Shown here: in pieces, positions 16,132 through 25,832 of the stretch
Position numbering within the stretch: position 1 is the first letter of the stretch
Layout of the letters: each line of letters begins with the position of its first letter
Assembly (NCBI GenBank): GCA_021555075.1
Contig: JAKGBX010000003.1
Span: 186,001-250,000, forward strand
Direction: 5' to 3'
Source: Rhodobacteraceae bacterium LMO-JJ12
GTDB lineage: Bacteria > Pseudomonadota > Alphaproteobacteria > Rhodobacterales > Rhodobacteraceae
Length of the DNA: 64,000 nucleotides
Made by a program: the position numbers and the translations under genes
Notes under the pieces: model-generated
What the model was told of the DNA's origin: nothing
The model's database searches: none
Seen by the model: only the letters and a program-made list of their open reading frames with translations

Positions 16132-16488
16132 ATGAAAATGAACTACTTCGTCGTCGGAACGAACGACATGCGCGCATCAAAGGCCTTCTATGACGCACTT
16201 TTTGCGGGCGCAGGACTTCAGACCATGTCGCCCACGGACCGCATGACCTACTGGCTTGGCGAGGACTTTGCCTTCGCAATCGCGATACCTTTCGACGAAA
16301 AACCGGCAACAAACGGGAATGGCACGATGGTTGGCTTTTGTGTCGGTGCAAAGGAAGACGTTGAAAGGATGCACGGCCTGGCCCTTGACCTGGGCGGCAC
16401 CTGCGAAGGCGCGCCCGATCAGCGTGGGCCGAAATTCTCGGCTTATGTGAGAGACCTTGATGGCAACAAGCTGTGTCTGTCTGACTAA
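16132..16488 (+). CDS. VOC-family (glyoxalase/bleomycin-resistance-like) protein
   Basis: 118 residues after a GGAGAGACAACC ribosome site. The start MKMNYFVVGTNDMRASKAFYD and the end YVRDLDGNKLCLSD are the beta-alpha-beta-beta-beta module ends of the VOC superfamily. Small single-module members can be metal enzymes or binding proteins; the substrate is unknown. Probably co-transcribed with the oxidoreductase. Confidence 0.88.
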   Translation: MKMNYFVVGTNDMRASKAFYDALFAGAGLQTMSPTDRMTYWLGEDFAFAIAIPFDEKPATNGNGTMVGFCVGAKEDVERMHGLALDLGGTCEGAPDQRGPKFSAYVRDLDGNKLCLSD

Positions 16489-16618
16489 GGAATACAACAC
16501 CCGATAAATTGGTCGGCACACCATCCCCGGGTCGCTTGGGTTTGGATGGGCTTGCTGACGGAAAACCCCGGCTTGATGATTCCATGCCCTGACCGCAACC
16601 AGCATTGAAAGGAAAACC

Positions 16619-16861
16619 ATGTCCCGATTGAACACAAAGACTTGCATCGTCACAGGCGCGGGGCGCGGCATCGGCGCCGCCATTGCGCGCGCCTTCGTCC
16701 GAGAAGGAGCTACCGTTATTGTGACCGATAGAAGCGAGAGTAACGCCGCCTCTATCGCGCTTCTGCTCGCCTCGGACGAAGCGGCCTAGATGACCGGAAC
16801 CGAACTGACGGTGGACGGCGGGCTACTTGCGGGCCCTGCTGCCGCGCCGAAAGCGGGCTGA
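16619..16861 (+). pseudogene. SDR oxidoreductase with internal deletion and nonsense codon
   Basis: GGAAAACC precedes an ATG at 16619 that reads through a normal SDR nucleotide-binding start (VTGAGRGIGAAIARAFVREG). After DRSESNAA it jumps to the C-terminal end ASIALLLASDEAA, then TAG at 16787, and MTGTELTVDGGLLAG in the same frame. In intact SDRs the two parts are separated by about 150 residues with the Tyr-Lys site, and the TAG replaces a Tyr codon. The gene is a deletion relic. Confidence 0.85.
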
Positions 16862-17049
16862 CCGCCCATAAAGTGCGTTGGTGCCTCTGCTGATGGAACC
16901 GACATTCCCAGTTGCGCTTGCGCTCATGTATCGCCGCGTTCTCCCCAATACGAGGAGTCATTACTATTCCCGTGTTGACCATCATCATTCCTGAACCTCC
17001 GGGAAAATGCTACGATCCACCGTATTTTCATCCATCAAGAGGACTGGCG

Positions 17050-17904
17050 ATGAGCCACGCATCACTGAAAGAAAGTCCGCACCGCGTACCATCCATCGCA
17101 CTCTTCGGCTTTCTGGCCGTGACGTTTCTGATCACTTGGGGGTTGATCGGGGTCTATGTCTTGGCACCTGAAGCCGCCTCCGCCTGCTTCGGCGAAATCA
17201 GCGGCTCGCACCCGTTCTTCTTTCTGGCAACCTGGGCCCCGGCGATCTCTGCCTTCGCGCTCGTGCTTTTCCACTCGGGCTTTGCGGGTTTGCGCGGCTT
17301 CCTGTCCCGCCTGTTTCTCTGGCGTGTCTCGGTGGGTTGGGTCGGATTTATCCTGATCGTCATCCCGTTGGTCTTCGTAACCGGTTCGCTGATCATAGGC
17401 GGCCCGGTTCTGGCCCCGATCCCGCCCAAGGGCGCGGGTACCATGGTCGCGGTGCTCTTCATGATGCTGTTTCTTGGCCCGATCGAGGAGTTCGGCTGGC
17501 GTGGCGTGGCACAGCCGATCCTGCAACGGCACATGGCGCCGATTTGGGCCGGGATCCTGATCGGGATGATCTGGGGCTTCTGGCATTTGCCCGCCTTCTT
17601 CTTGTCCGGGACGGTATTTGCAGGCTGGAACTTCCTGCCGTTCTTTGTCGGCAACATCGTTCTTGCGGTTCTGGTCACGCCGATCTTCAACGCCGCGCGC
17701 GGCAGCTTGCTCTGGCCGATGCTGTTTCACTGGCAGCTGATCAACCCGTTCTGGCCCGATGCGCAGCCCTGGGACACGTGGATCCTCGTGGGGGTGGCCG
17801 CTGTTGTCGTCTGGTGGAACCGCGACACGATGTTCACCCGCGCTGGCGCTGTGACCGAGGTTCTGCCGCCATCGGCGTCCTCCGTCGCCCGCCCGGCGGG
17901 GTAG
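17050..17904 (+). CDS. CPBP-family intramembrane glutamic endopeptidase
   Basis: 284 residues from the ATG at 17050, preceded by AGAGGACTGGCG. It has about eight hydrophobic segments. The family motifs are present: EExxxR in GPIEEFGWRGVAQP, the second motif in GFWHLPAFF, and a third His in LFHWQLINPF. Relatives cleave membrane substrates (CAAX proteins in eukaryotes; varied processing in bacteria). The stop is 5 bp before the next ORF, so it is in an operon with the serine hydrolase. Confidence 0.9.
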   Translation: MSHASLKESPHRVPSIALFGFLAVTFLITWGLIGVYVLAPEAASACFGEISGSHPFFFLATWAPAISAFALVLFHSGFAGLRGFLSRLFLWRVSVGWVGFILIVIPLVFVTGSLIIGGPVLAPIPPKGAGTMVAVLFMMLFLGPIEEFGWRGVAQPILQRHMAPIWAGILIGMIWGFWHLPAFFLSGTVFAGWNFLPFFVGNIVLAVLVTPIFNAARGSLLWPMLFHWQLINPFWPDAQPWDTWILVGVAAVVVWWNRDTMFTRAGAVTEVLPPSASSVARPAG

Positions 17905-17909
17905 AGAGC

Positions 17910-19082
17910 ATGGGAAAGCGTATTCTCACCGCCGCCATGATTGTTTGCGTCGCGGCCTCAAACCCGCTGATGGCGCAAGACGGATCGGATCTCTCGGCGC
18001 AACTGGAAATCACGCTCGGAGACTTTCAGGAGCGCTATGGATTTCCGGGTGCGACGACCGCAATCGCTTTGCCAGATGGCACGGTGGTTGTCGCTGCTGT
18101 GGGTTTGGCCGATGTTGAGGCCGGGCGTCCGATGACGCCCGAGACCCGCATGCTGGCCGCAAGCATCGGCAAGACGTTCGTCGCCGCGACCGTGTTGGCG
18201 CTTGAGAGCGACGGGCGGCTCGCACAGCCGGATCTGCTGGCCGATCACTTCGGAGATCGCCCCTGGTTTGCGAACCTGCCGAATGCAGAGGCGATGACTG
18301 TGGGCCACCTGCTGCACCACCAATCCGGGTTGGCGGATCATCCGCACCTGTCGGAGTTTCAGGCCGCCACTGCGGCACGGATTGCTGAGGGTGGAGGTGC
18401 CTTCACGCCGGAGGAGATTCTGGGCTTTGTCACTGACCATGCGCCACTGTTCGAAGCTGGCACCGCCTGGACCTACAGCGACACTGGCTACATCCTTCTT
18501 GGTCTGCTCATCGAGGACGTGACCGGGCGGTCCTACTACGATGTGGTGCAAGAGAGGTTTCTGGGTCCGCTGGATTTGGTCGATACGATCCCCTCCGACC
18601 GGCGCGCGATTCCGGGCCTCGCGGTCGGCTACACCATCCCGGGCAACCCCTTCGGGCTCCCAGAGCGCACGGCGGACGCAGGCGGCCAACTGGTCTGGGA
18701 TCCGTCCGTGGAATGGACCGGCGGTGGGCTGGCCTCGACCTCGTATGACCTGGCGCTCTGGGGGCATCTGCTGTTCGGCGGTGCGGCGATGGAGGCCCCC
18801 TATCTCGACCGCCTGCTGGACGGGGTGCCGGTGTCGCCCGCAGCCCCCGGCATCCTCTACGGTTCGGGCGTCGCGATCTATGCCGACACGCCCCGCGGTC
18901 CGGTCTATGGCCATGGCGGCTGGATCCCGGCCTATGTTTCCAGCCTGCGCCACTATGCGGATCACGGGGTGACCATCGCCTTCCAGATCAACACCGACGC
19001 AGGCGTCGTGGACGACAGCACGAATCTTGTGCCCGCGCTTGAGGTAGCGCTGGCGGACCTTGCCATTGGGGCTATCCAGTGA
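17910..19082 (+). CDS. Secreted serine hydrolase, beta-lactamase/PBP class C family (1)
   Basis: 390 residues from the ATG at 17910; the longer open frame upstream overlaps the CPBP gene and is not used. A signal peptide runs MGKRILTAAMIVCVAASNPL, with cleavage after LMAQ. The active-site S-x-x-K is SIGK in AASIGKTF, the second motif is Y-S-D in TYSDTGY, and the third is HGG in YGHGGWIP. These are the three motifs of class C beta-lactamase-like esterases and peptidases. The true substrate is unknown. It is tightly coupled to the CPBP gene and followed by the amidohydrolase. Confidence 0.9.
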   Translation: MGKRILTAAMIVCVAASNPLMAQDGSDLSAQLEITLGDFQERYGFPGATTAIALPDGTVVVAAVGLADVEAGRPMTPETRMLAASIGKTFVAATVLALESDGRLAQPDLLADHFGDRPWFANLPNAEAMTVGHLLHHQSGLADHPHLSEFQAATAARIAEGGGAFTPEEILGFVTDHAPLFEAGTAWTYSDTGYILLGLLIEDVTGRSYYDVVQERFLGPLDLVDTIPSDRRAIPGLAVGYTIPGNPFGLPERTADAGGQLVWDPSVEWTGGGLASTSYDLALWGHLLFGGAAMEAPYLDRLLDGVPVSPAAPGILYGSGVAIYADTPRGPVYGHGGWIPAYVSSLRHYADHGVTIAFQINTDAGVVDDSTNLVPALEVALADLAIGAIQ

Positions 19083-19170
19083 TCCGCCGTTACCCTTGCA
19101 TAGAAAAGCCGACTGGCCAATCGCACCGTCAAGCGCGGGTCGGCCTCGAAACTTTGTTTTGAAAGGAACC

Positions 19171-20607
19171 ATGGAGATGCGACATGCAATTAAACTGATC
19201 GCGGTAATGTTCGCTGGCATGACCTTTGCAAGCGCTGCCAGTGCACAGCAGCCAACACTATTTCGGGATGTCAATATCGTTGATGTCGAAGCGGGAACCA
19301 TCGCGCAGGGGCAGTCGATCCTGATCGAGGACGGTGTAATCGCACAAATCGCCCCCGATCTGATGGCTTCGGACGCGATTGACCTGTTCGACGCAGATGG
19401 GGCCTTCGCAATCCCCGGGCTTTGGGACAGCCACGTCCATGTCTTTTCCAGCACCTCCGAGCCAGACACGGCCTTTCCCCTTTACCTGATCAACGGCGTG
19501 ACGGGCATCCGTGACATGGGCGCACTCTGGCCCATCGACGCGCAGCAGGACTTGCAGGCGCGGATCGAGGCGGGCGAGTTTCTCGGGCCTCGTTTGATCC
19601 TGTCCGGCGCATGGGTGGATGCCACCCCCGGATCGTGGCCCGGCATGTTCCTGGCCGACACGCCGACTGAGGCGCGCGCGGTCGTGGAGCGGATCGCGTC
19701 GGAGGGTTGGGCTGCGGTCAAGGCCTACTCGATGCTGGACCAGGCAACCTTTTCGGCACTGGCCGAGGCGGCCCATGACCACGGCCTGCCGCTGGTCGGC
19801 CATATCCCCGAACGCGTGGCGCTTGGGACCGCGATCGACGCGGGCCAGGACGGGATGGAGCATTTTGGGCGGGTCGCCATGGCCTGCGCGACCGGCGAAG
19901 AGCGCATGCTGGAGGATCTGCGGCGCGTCATGGCGGAGGGAGGCGATCAGGCGGCCATCTTTGCGGTCATGGCGGGGCAGAACCGGATCATCCTCGACAC
20001 ATGGGACCGCGGCTTATGCGACACCACGCTTGCGCGGCTCGCCGCATCGGGGATGCATGTCAGCCCCACCCTCGTGGTGGCGGATTTCTACACCGGCAAC
20101 TGGCCTGACGCCGATGCGCCGCGCATGCGGATGATTCCAGCGGAGATACGCGAGGCTTGGGGCCGCCCTGATTTCCGGCTCAAGGCGATGACGGACGAGG
20201 TGCGCGCGTTGGCAGCAGACAGCATCGCGCTGGATCGGCGCACCTTCCTGATGGCGTTTGAGGCGGGCGTGCCGTTCCTCGCTTCGACGGATGCCTCTTT
20301 CGCCAACCCTTATCTGCTCCATGGTTTTTCGCTGCTGGACGAGCTGGATCTCTATGTCAAGATCGGCCTGACCCCGCGCGAGGCGCTTTACACGGCGACG
20401 GTTGCGCCGCCCCGGTTCTTTAGGCTGGCCGATCAGGACGGCACCATCACACCGGGCCGTCGCGCCGATCTGGTCCTGCTGGACGCGAACCCGTTGGAAA
20501 GCCTCGCGACACTGCGCCGCCCGCGTGCGGTGATCGCTGGCGGTAGGGTGCTGGACCGCGCAGCGCTCGATGCATTGGAGGCGAAACTACTGACCCAGGG
20601 GGAGTAG
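19171..20607 (+). CDS. Secreted metal-dependent amidohydrolase
   Basis: 478 residues; GAAAGGAACC precedes the ATG. The signal peptide ends near ASAASAQQ. The amidohydrolase core has metal ligands HxH in WDSHVHVF, a Lys in AAVKAYSM, a His in LVGHIPE and an Asp in LASTDASF, and ends with the usual GTITPGRRADLVLLDANPL. The family hydrolyses amide bonds in cyclic imides, peptides or prolyl dipeptides; this secreted imidazolonepropionase-like group often contains dipeptidases, which would fit the neighbouring peptidase-like genes. That last point is inference. Confidence 0.88.
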   Translation: MEMRHAIKLIAVMFAGMTFASAASAQQPTLFRDVNIVDVEAGTIAQGQSILIEDGVIAQIAPDLMASDAIDLFDADGAFAIPGLWDSHVHVFSSTSEPDTAFPLYLINGVTGIRDMGALWPIDAQQDLQARIEAGEFLGPRLILSGAWVDATPGSWPGMFLADTPTEARAVVERIASEGWAAVKAYSMLDQATFSALAEAAHDHGLPLVGHIPERVALGTAIDAGQDGMEHFGRVAMACATGEERMLEDLRRVMAEGGDQAAIFAVMAGQNRIILDTWDRGLCDTTLARLAASGMHVSPTLVVADFYTGNWPDADAPRMRMIPAEIREAWGRPDFRLKAMTDEVRALAADSIALDRRTFLMAFEAGVPFLASTDASFANPYLLHGFSLLDELDLYVKIGLTPREALYTATVAPPRFFRLADQDGTITPGRRADLVLLDANPLESLATLRRPRAVIAGGRVLDRAALDALEAKLLTQGE

Positions 20608-20611
20608 GCTT

Positions 20612-22024
20612 GTGGCGCATCCAGACACCCGAAAGCACGGAGATCTCAGGCGCTTCATGACCGGCGTCGCCCTAATCCTTGGCGCTGTCGCGGTCAGTTC
20701 AGTCGCCCTGAAAGCAACCCCCTCTGACCGGATCAGCGATGCCGTGCAAACCCGCATGACAAGGGACGGTGTGCCGGGTGTTGTTGTCGTCGTGCTGGAA
20801 AACGGCGCCCCGGTCTGGACCCGCGCCTTTGGCCATACCGATCCAGCCACCGGTCGTGCTATGACGGCAGATGCGCTTTTTCGGGTCGAGTCAATCTCCA
20901 AGCCCGTCACCGCATGGGGCGCGATGCTTTTGGCAGAGACCGGTCGCCTCGATCTCGATGCGCCGATCGCCGATTGCCTCACGCGCTGGCAACCGCCCGA
21001 GGGCACGCCGCCACTCACGCCCCGACAGCTTTTATCACACACCGCCGGGATCAGCCTTGGTGATTTCGCGGCGCGCTATGCGCCGGATGCACCAAGGCCC
21101 GGCTTGGCGGAGCATTTGGCAGAGGACTTCTTGATCCTTGCGCCCGCGCCCGCCGCGTTTTCCTATTCAGACACCGGGTTCAATTTGCTGGAACTGGTGA
21201 TTGAGGATTGCACGGGCGAGGATTTCGCCGCGTTCATGAACCGTGAGGTCCTCGGTCCGCTCGGGATGGAACACGCAGGCTTCGACTGGCCCGGTGTTGG
21301 AATGCCGCGGGGACATGACCTACACGGACGACCCGTGGCACCCTACGTCTACCCGGGCCGCGCTTCGGGTGGGCTTTTCGCCACCGCCGATGACGTTGCA
21401 CGCTTCGCCGCAGCAGCGATGGACGGAACGGATCGGGATGTGCTGTCCCCCGGCGGGGTGGTCGAATTGCACCGACCCGTCGTCGCTGTGGACGGGTTGT
21501 TCGGCTTTGCCGCCGATGGGTATGGACTTGGGCATTTCACCGAAACCTTGTCGGACGGGCGCACAGCGGTCTGGCATGGCGGACAGGGCTATGGCTGGAT
21601 GAGCCATCTGCATCTGGTGCCTGAGACCGGCGACGGGATCGTGATCCTGTCCAACAGCCAACGTGCCTGGCCGCTCTTTGCAGATGTCCTACGAATCTGG
21701 TCCGAGAGCGTCGGCGTGCAGCCTGTGGGGATGACGCGCGTGCTTTGGGCCGAAACGGCGGCACGTGTCGCCATAGCTGGGCTTGGCCTTGTGGCGGCCC
21801 TTGCGCTTTGGCTGGCCGTCACAGGGGCATCTCGCAATCGCGCTGTCCGAGCGATCGCAGGCACAGCATCCGCCACCCTGACCGTTTGGCCCCTTTGGGC
21901 AGCGGGTCAGGACTACCTGTTCCTCTTCTCCATACTGCCCGGCCTTTGGCCGTGGTTGGCTGCGTCTTGCGGGATCGCTGGCCTGTGCCTTGCAGCGCTC
22001 GCCCTTGGACGGCAGCAACAATGA
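20612..22024 (+). CDS. Serine hydrolase, beta-lactamase family with C-terminal membrane segments (2)
   Basis: 470 residues. A GTG start 4 bp after the previous stop is supported by GGGGGAG at a good distance. After an N-terminal hydrophobic anchor (MTGVALILGAVAVSS) come S-x-x-K as SISK, Y-S-D in SYSDTGFN, and HGG in VWHGGQGYGWM. Beyond residue 370 there are about three membrane helices (VAIAGLGLVAALALWLA and others), a layout seen in membrane-tethered esterase-like members. Translationally coupled to the amidohydrolase. Confidence 0.88.
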   Translation: MAHPDTRKHGDLRRFMTGVALILGAVAVSSVALKATPSDRISDAVQTRMTRDGVPGVVVVVLENGAPVWTRAFGHTDPATGRAMTADALFRVESISKPVTAWGAMLLAETGRLDLDAPIADCLTRWQPPEGTPPLTPRQLLSHTAGISLGDFAARYAPDAPRPGLAEHLAEDFLILAPAPAAFSYSDTGFNLLELVIEDCTGEDFAAFMNREVLGPLGMEHAGFDWPGVGMPRGHDLHGRPVAPYVYPGRASGGLFATADDVARFAAAAMDGTDRDVLSPGGVVELHRPVVAVDGLFGFAADGYGLGHFTETLSDGRTAVWHGGQGYGWMSHLHLVPETGDGIVILSNSQRAWPLFADVLRIWSESVGVQPVGMTRVLWAETAARVAIAGLGLVAALALWLAVTGASRNRAVRAIAGTASATLTVWPLWAAGQDYLFLFSILPGLWPWLAASCGIAGLCLAALALGRQQQ

Positions 22025-22068
22025 CATGCGCGGAAGCAATCGAGCCGCCGCGCGAGCGGATTGGCACT

Positions 22069-22877
22069 CTATGGCCTTGCTGCGTACCACTGAAAGCGAA
22101 GATGCACCGCTGCCACCAAGGCGACGGCGGTCAGCAGGCCTTGGAACACGACCTCGACTTCAGATGATCGCGGCAGCACTTCTCCTGTGGCGTTGATCAT
22201 GAAGTGAAACGCCACCATCAGCAAAAGTGAGCGGGCGCTGTGCAGATAGGCCCATGTCATGATCAGGCTCTTCATCAGGATTGACCAGAGAAAGGGCAGC
22301 AAGGTCGGTGCGCCACCGAAGTCGTCATAGTATCCGTCCATTGCGAACAGCGGCAGATGCCACGCCCCCCATGCCGCGCCCAAGATGATTGACGCCGCCA
22401 CAGGGTCATAGCGGTCGAGCAGCGCGTCGAGCCCGTAGCCGCGCCAACCGATCTCTTCCGGCAGCGGCCCCAGAAGAAAGAGGAACGCGGCGTATCCAAG
22501 GATTGCAGGCCATGTGGCACCCGATAGAGCAAGCATGGGAGCCGGGCCGCCACCGAGCATCAGGAGACCTTGTGCAAGAAGCGAAAGCGCCGGGATCAGC
22601 AGGAGCGTCGCCGCCCAGAGCCAGAGCGGTGCGCGGCCCGGTTGCACCAGCCGTTGCCAGAGATCCACCAAGCCACGACCGGCGCTGTGCCGGGGCTGTG
22701 CCGGGGCTGAAACCAGAGCCCGGCAAGGAGCGGGCAAACGCCGCCGAGGTAGAGGAGCCATCGCCCTGTGCCGCTCCAAGGCTCAAGCCCCGTCAGAACG
22801 AGCACCCACCAGAAGGCCCAAGTCCAGGCGAGGGCCACAGCGAGAAACTCGAACGGTCGGTAGGCCGCCCCCCTCAT
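22069..22877 (-). pseudogene. CPBP-family intramembrane protease disrupted by an 11-bp tandem duplication
   Basis: The N-terminal part reads from 22877 (MRGAAYRPFEFLAVALAWTW) to GLWFQPRHS. The remainder, with EExxxR in GPLPEEIGWRGYG, the second motif in AWHLPLF and the His in VAFHFMIN, is in another frame ending at 22069. The two frames join perfectly if one of two tandem 11-bp copies at 22684-22705 is removed. All active-site motifs are intact, so the break is recent, and slippage at the repeat could restore it. The start overlaps the end of the M23 gene by 4 bp. Confidence 0.88.
22684..22705. repeat. 11-bp perfect tandem duplication inside CPBP gene
   Basis: GCTGTGCCGGG twice in a row, followed by the partial unit GCTG. 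Eleven is not a multiple of three, so the duplication shifts the reading frame. Confidence 0.95.
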
Positions 22878-23881
22878 TCCGTCCGCCCGCGAAGGCGATC
22901 GCCACGCACGAGAAACCGCCCATCGATGCGCAGCGCCAACGGATCGCCCGAGATCGGCGGCTCGCCCTCGGCGGCGGGGCGTTGCGCGTGGATATGCAAA
23001 TGCGGCTCGGTGGACGCACCGGAATTGCCAACCTCGCCCAGCCGGTCGCCGGGAGCAACCTGATCACCCGCCGCGACAACGATGCTGCCCTCACGCATGT
23101 GCGCGAAGACGATTTCGGCCTCGCCGCAGCGCAGGATGACATGGTTGCCGAGGCGATTGATCTGATCGCTCTCGGGCACCTCGAAATCGGGGCTATCGCT
23201 TTCGACCGCAGTGACCGTCCCCACGCAGGGCGCCACCAGCGGCGCACCGAAAATCGCGTAGTCCGCCGGATCAACCGGCTGCCAGCCCGATGCGCGCAGA
23301 CCCCAAGGGCCGAGGCCGAAGAAGTCGATGGCATAAGACTGCCCACGCCAAGGGCGGAACCGCTCGACGCTGGCATCCAGCGTCCGCAGATGGCCGTTCA
23401 CCAACGTGTTGGAACCACCGTGCCCCACCAGATAGCGGCCCGGCCCGAAAGGATTGGAAATATCGACGACCTCGACCGGCGGCAAGGCCCGCCCGGACAG
23501 GGCCTTGACCGTGTAGAAGCTGCCGAGCGCCAGCAGACCCGTAGAGACGGCCGTTGCCGACCACGCCCACGCGCCGTGCGGCAACGACGACCGCCCGGGC
23601 AGCGCGAACACTTGCCAGACCGCGATGGCAAGAAACAAGCCGGCATATACCCAAGGCAGCCACCAGACAGGCAGCGCCCACTGGGCAACGCGCGACAACG
23701 CGAACAGAAGCGTCGCAATGGCTGCGGCCTGCATCAGCCACCCGACGACCGATGCCGCCGGAAACAGAGCCAGCCACTGAAGCAGGGCGAGAGGCAGGGC
23801 GACCTGCACGAGCAGAACAACCGCCATCATGGCGAGACCTCTGCGGGATGCGGCGTACAGGCTCCCATCAGATCGGTCCAC
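22874..23881 (-). CDS. Membrane-anchored M23 (LytM) metallopeptidase
   Basis: 335 residues from a GTG at 23881 (an ATG at 23830 is an alternative). About four hydrophobic segments occupy residues 15-120. The C-terminal LytM domain has RLGNHVILR, then FAHM, then GDRLGEVGNSGASTEPHLHIH: the paired GNSG and HLHIH zinc motif of M23 peptidases, which cut peptidoglycan cross-links or lasso-type peptides. The start overlaps the stop of the upstream serine hydrolase and its end overlaps the CPBP gene, so it is mid-operon. Confidence 0.88.
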   Translation of the reverse strand: MDRSDGSLYAASRRGLAMMAVVLLVQVALPLALLQWLALFPAASVVGWLMQAAAIATLLFALSRVAQWALPVWWLPWVYAGLFLAIAVWQVFALPGRSSLPHGAWAWSATAVSTGLLALGSFYTVKALSGRALPPVEVVDISNPFGPGRYLVGHGGSNTLVNGHLRTLDASVERFRPWRGQSYAIDFFGLGPWGLRASGWQPVDPADYAIFGAPLVAPCVGTVTAVESDSPDFEVPESDQINRLGNHVILRCGEAEIVFAHMREGSIVVAAGDQVAPGDRLGEVGNSGASTEPHLHIHAQRPAAEGEPPISGDPLALRIDGRFLVRGDRLRGRTE

Positions 23882-25832
23882 CGAAGGCCAGCCCCCAATT
23901 CAGCATGAGGCCCGCCAGCGCGACAAGCGCGAGCGCGAAAGCTGTCAGGTGTGCACGCCGCCAGAAGCTCCAGCCCGGTGCGCGCCAGGCGAACGGTAGC
24001 GACAGCGCGAGCACAGCGGTTTGCACAGCAACGGCGGCGGCGATCCCCAGGAATATCTCGAATGTCGGCTGCGGTTGATCGAACAGGAATTGCGATCCCA
24101 GCCGCAACGCCACGAGCGCCATCGCCACCCCGGCGATCGCCAGTGCCCAGACAGCGACCGCGCCAGCCACTTGAATCGCCGCCACCACCGCCCCGACGCG
24201 CGATCCGCCGCGCAGCCCGTGACGCCAGATCAAGCCGACGAGACTGGTCGTCGCCAGCAGCAGCGCCAGCGCAAATCCCACGGTCAGCCACACCGGATCC
24301 GCCAGCCCGCGCACCCGCTCATGGGTCTGCGCGCCGGACCCGTCGGCAAGGCGCGTAATCTGCCCCTGCGCATCGCGGATGACTGTCACGCGGTGCCCCA
24401 TCGCGTCCTGCCACAGATCCGTCGCGATCGGATCGAACCGCGAGGGCATCGGCAAAGTGCCTGTGGGGACCAGCAATGCGCCGTCGGACAGCGCGACCAC
24501 TTTCATCGGCGAGAGCGCTGCAAGGACTTGGGCAGGCCCCGAGAAGGTCCGTCGGTTGGTCACGTAACGGCCCGCCGCCTCAGCGGCGCGCGCGACCGCC
24601 TCGGGCACCGGCTGCACTTCGGGCGCCGTCAGCCCGGCATCGGAGGCGAGATCCGCCAGGATCAGGTCCGGTGCCAGCAGCGGAAGGCTCGCCCCCGCAC
24701 CGCCATTCTGGGAGATGAAGACACCGGCACCGATCTCGGGAATGAACACGAGGTTGGAGAGAAATTCGTTGAGGCCGCCGCCGTGGCCATAGACCATAGT
24801 TCCAAAGCGCGGCCTGGACTGGAAGCCATGCGCCATATCTGCCGCCTGCGGCCGATCATCAAACAGTCGCGTGCGCATCTGCGCCATGGTGCCGGGTTGT
24901 AGCAGTCGCGCGCCCTCCAGCGCCCCATCACCCATCAGGAACCGCAGGAACCGCGCCATGTCGGATGCCGTGCTGGCCGTGGCCCCGGCGGGGCCGAATG
25001 CGCCAATGTCGATGCGGAAAGCCGGATGGGCGATGCCGCCCCGAACCGCGTAGCTTTGCGCAAGGGGCGGCTGATCCGGCTGCCGCAGGCGTTCGGCCAG
25101 TGTTGTGTCCATCATTGCGAGCGGGTCTAAGATACGCGCTTGGACGAACTCCTCCCATGGCGCGCCGGAGACCTCCTCGATTATATACCCCGCCAGTGCG
25201 GCCCCCCAGTTCGAGTAGGACGTGACTTCCCCGCGCGGGAACACCTGATCCGGGGCTGCCGCCGCCAAGGCCTGCGCGCGAGGCAAGGCGGCGATGGCCT
25301 CGTCGAAGATCGCGTAGCTTTCCTCGAACCCACCCCGGTGGCTCATCAGGTCTGCAAGCGTCAGCGGCGCGCTGCCTGGAACGTTGAAGCCCGGCAGATA
25401 GTCATTCACATCCGCGCGCAGGTCCAGGCGACCTTCCTCGACCAGCATAATCACCGCGACCCAAGTGAACAGTTTGGTGATCGAGCCGATCTCGAAGCGA
25501 ACATTGTCAGGGCTAACAGCCGTTTGGCCATCGAGGCCCGCGACGCCGTATCCCCGCATGATCACCTCATCGCCGCTGACCACCGCCATGATCGCGCCCG
25601 GGACCTGTTCGCGTGTCATCAGCCCTTCGACGAGTCCGTCAACCCGCGCGGCCAGCGGAGACACTTCGCTGTCTTGTTGTGCAGAGACACTGCCAATAAA
25701 GGCGCAACAGATGGCAACTGCCAAGTTGGCTCGGATGGATGACCACCGGGCAGCGTTCGCCGCCCGCCGTGCAACACGGGCTGTGACACCTCGGCGCACT
25801 GAACACAGACATCTCACAAGTCGGGCGATCAT
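23868..25832 (-). CDS. Serine hydrolase, beta-lactamase family with C-terminal membrane helices (3)
   Basis: 654 residues. A long basic leader precedes a signal segment (NLAVAICCAFIGSVSAQQ). The motifs are S-x-x-K as SITK in EIGSITKLF, Y-S-N in TSYSNWG, and HGGG in YGHGGGLNEF. Residues about 520-650 contain four or five membrane helices. The size and layout match large membrane-bound PBP-like esterases. It overlaps the DUF6544 gene upstream by 4 bp (ATGA) and the M23 gene downstream, forming a four-gene minus-strand operon. Confidence 0.88.
   Translation of the reverse strand: MIARLVRCLCSVRRGVTARVARRAANAARWSSIRANLAVAICCAFIGSVSAQQDSEVSPLAARVDGLVEGLMTREQVPGAIMAVVSGDEVIMRGYGVAGLDGQTAVSPDNVRFEIGSITKLFTWVAVIMLVEEGRLDLRADVNDYLPGFNVPGSAPLTLADLMSHRGGFEESYAIFDEAIAALPRAQALAAAAPDQVFPRGEVTSYSNWGAALAGYIIEEVSGAPWEEFVQARILDPLAMMDTTLAERLRQPDQPPLAQSYAVRGGIAHPAFRIDIGAFGPAGATASTASDMARFLRFLMGDGALEGARLLQPGTMAQMRTRLFDDRPQAADMAHGFQSRPRFGTMVYGHGGGLNEFLSNLVFIPEIGAGVFISQNGGAGASLPLLAPDLILADLASDAGLTAPEVQPVPEAVARAAEAAGRYVTNRRTFSGPAQVLAALSPMKVVALSDGALLVPTGTLPMPSRFDPIATDLWQDAMGHRVTVIRDAQGQITRLADGSGAQTHERVRGLADPVWLTVGFALALLLATTSLVGLIWRHGLRGGSRVGAVVAAIQVAGAVAVWALAIAGVAMALVALRLGSQFLFDQPQPTFEIFLGIAAAVAVQTAVLALSLPFAWRAPGWSFWRRAHLTAFALALVALAGLMLNWGLAFGGPI

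Noticed and set aside
17958-19469. Long minus-strand open frame (503 codons) opposite serine hydrolase 1
   Set aside because: Shadow of a gene with signal peptide and three active-site motifs; no ribosome site or domain of its own.
22514-23908. Long plus-strand open frame (464 codons) opposite the M23 gene
   Set aside because: The product is Arg/Pro/Gln-rich and opposite two genes with complete catalytic motifs.
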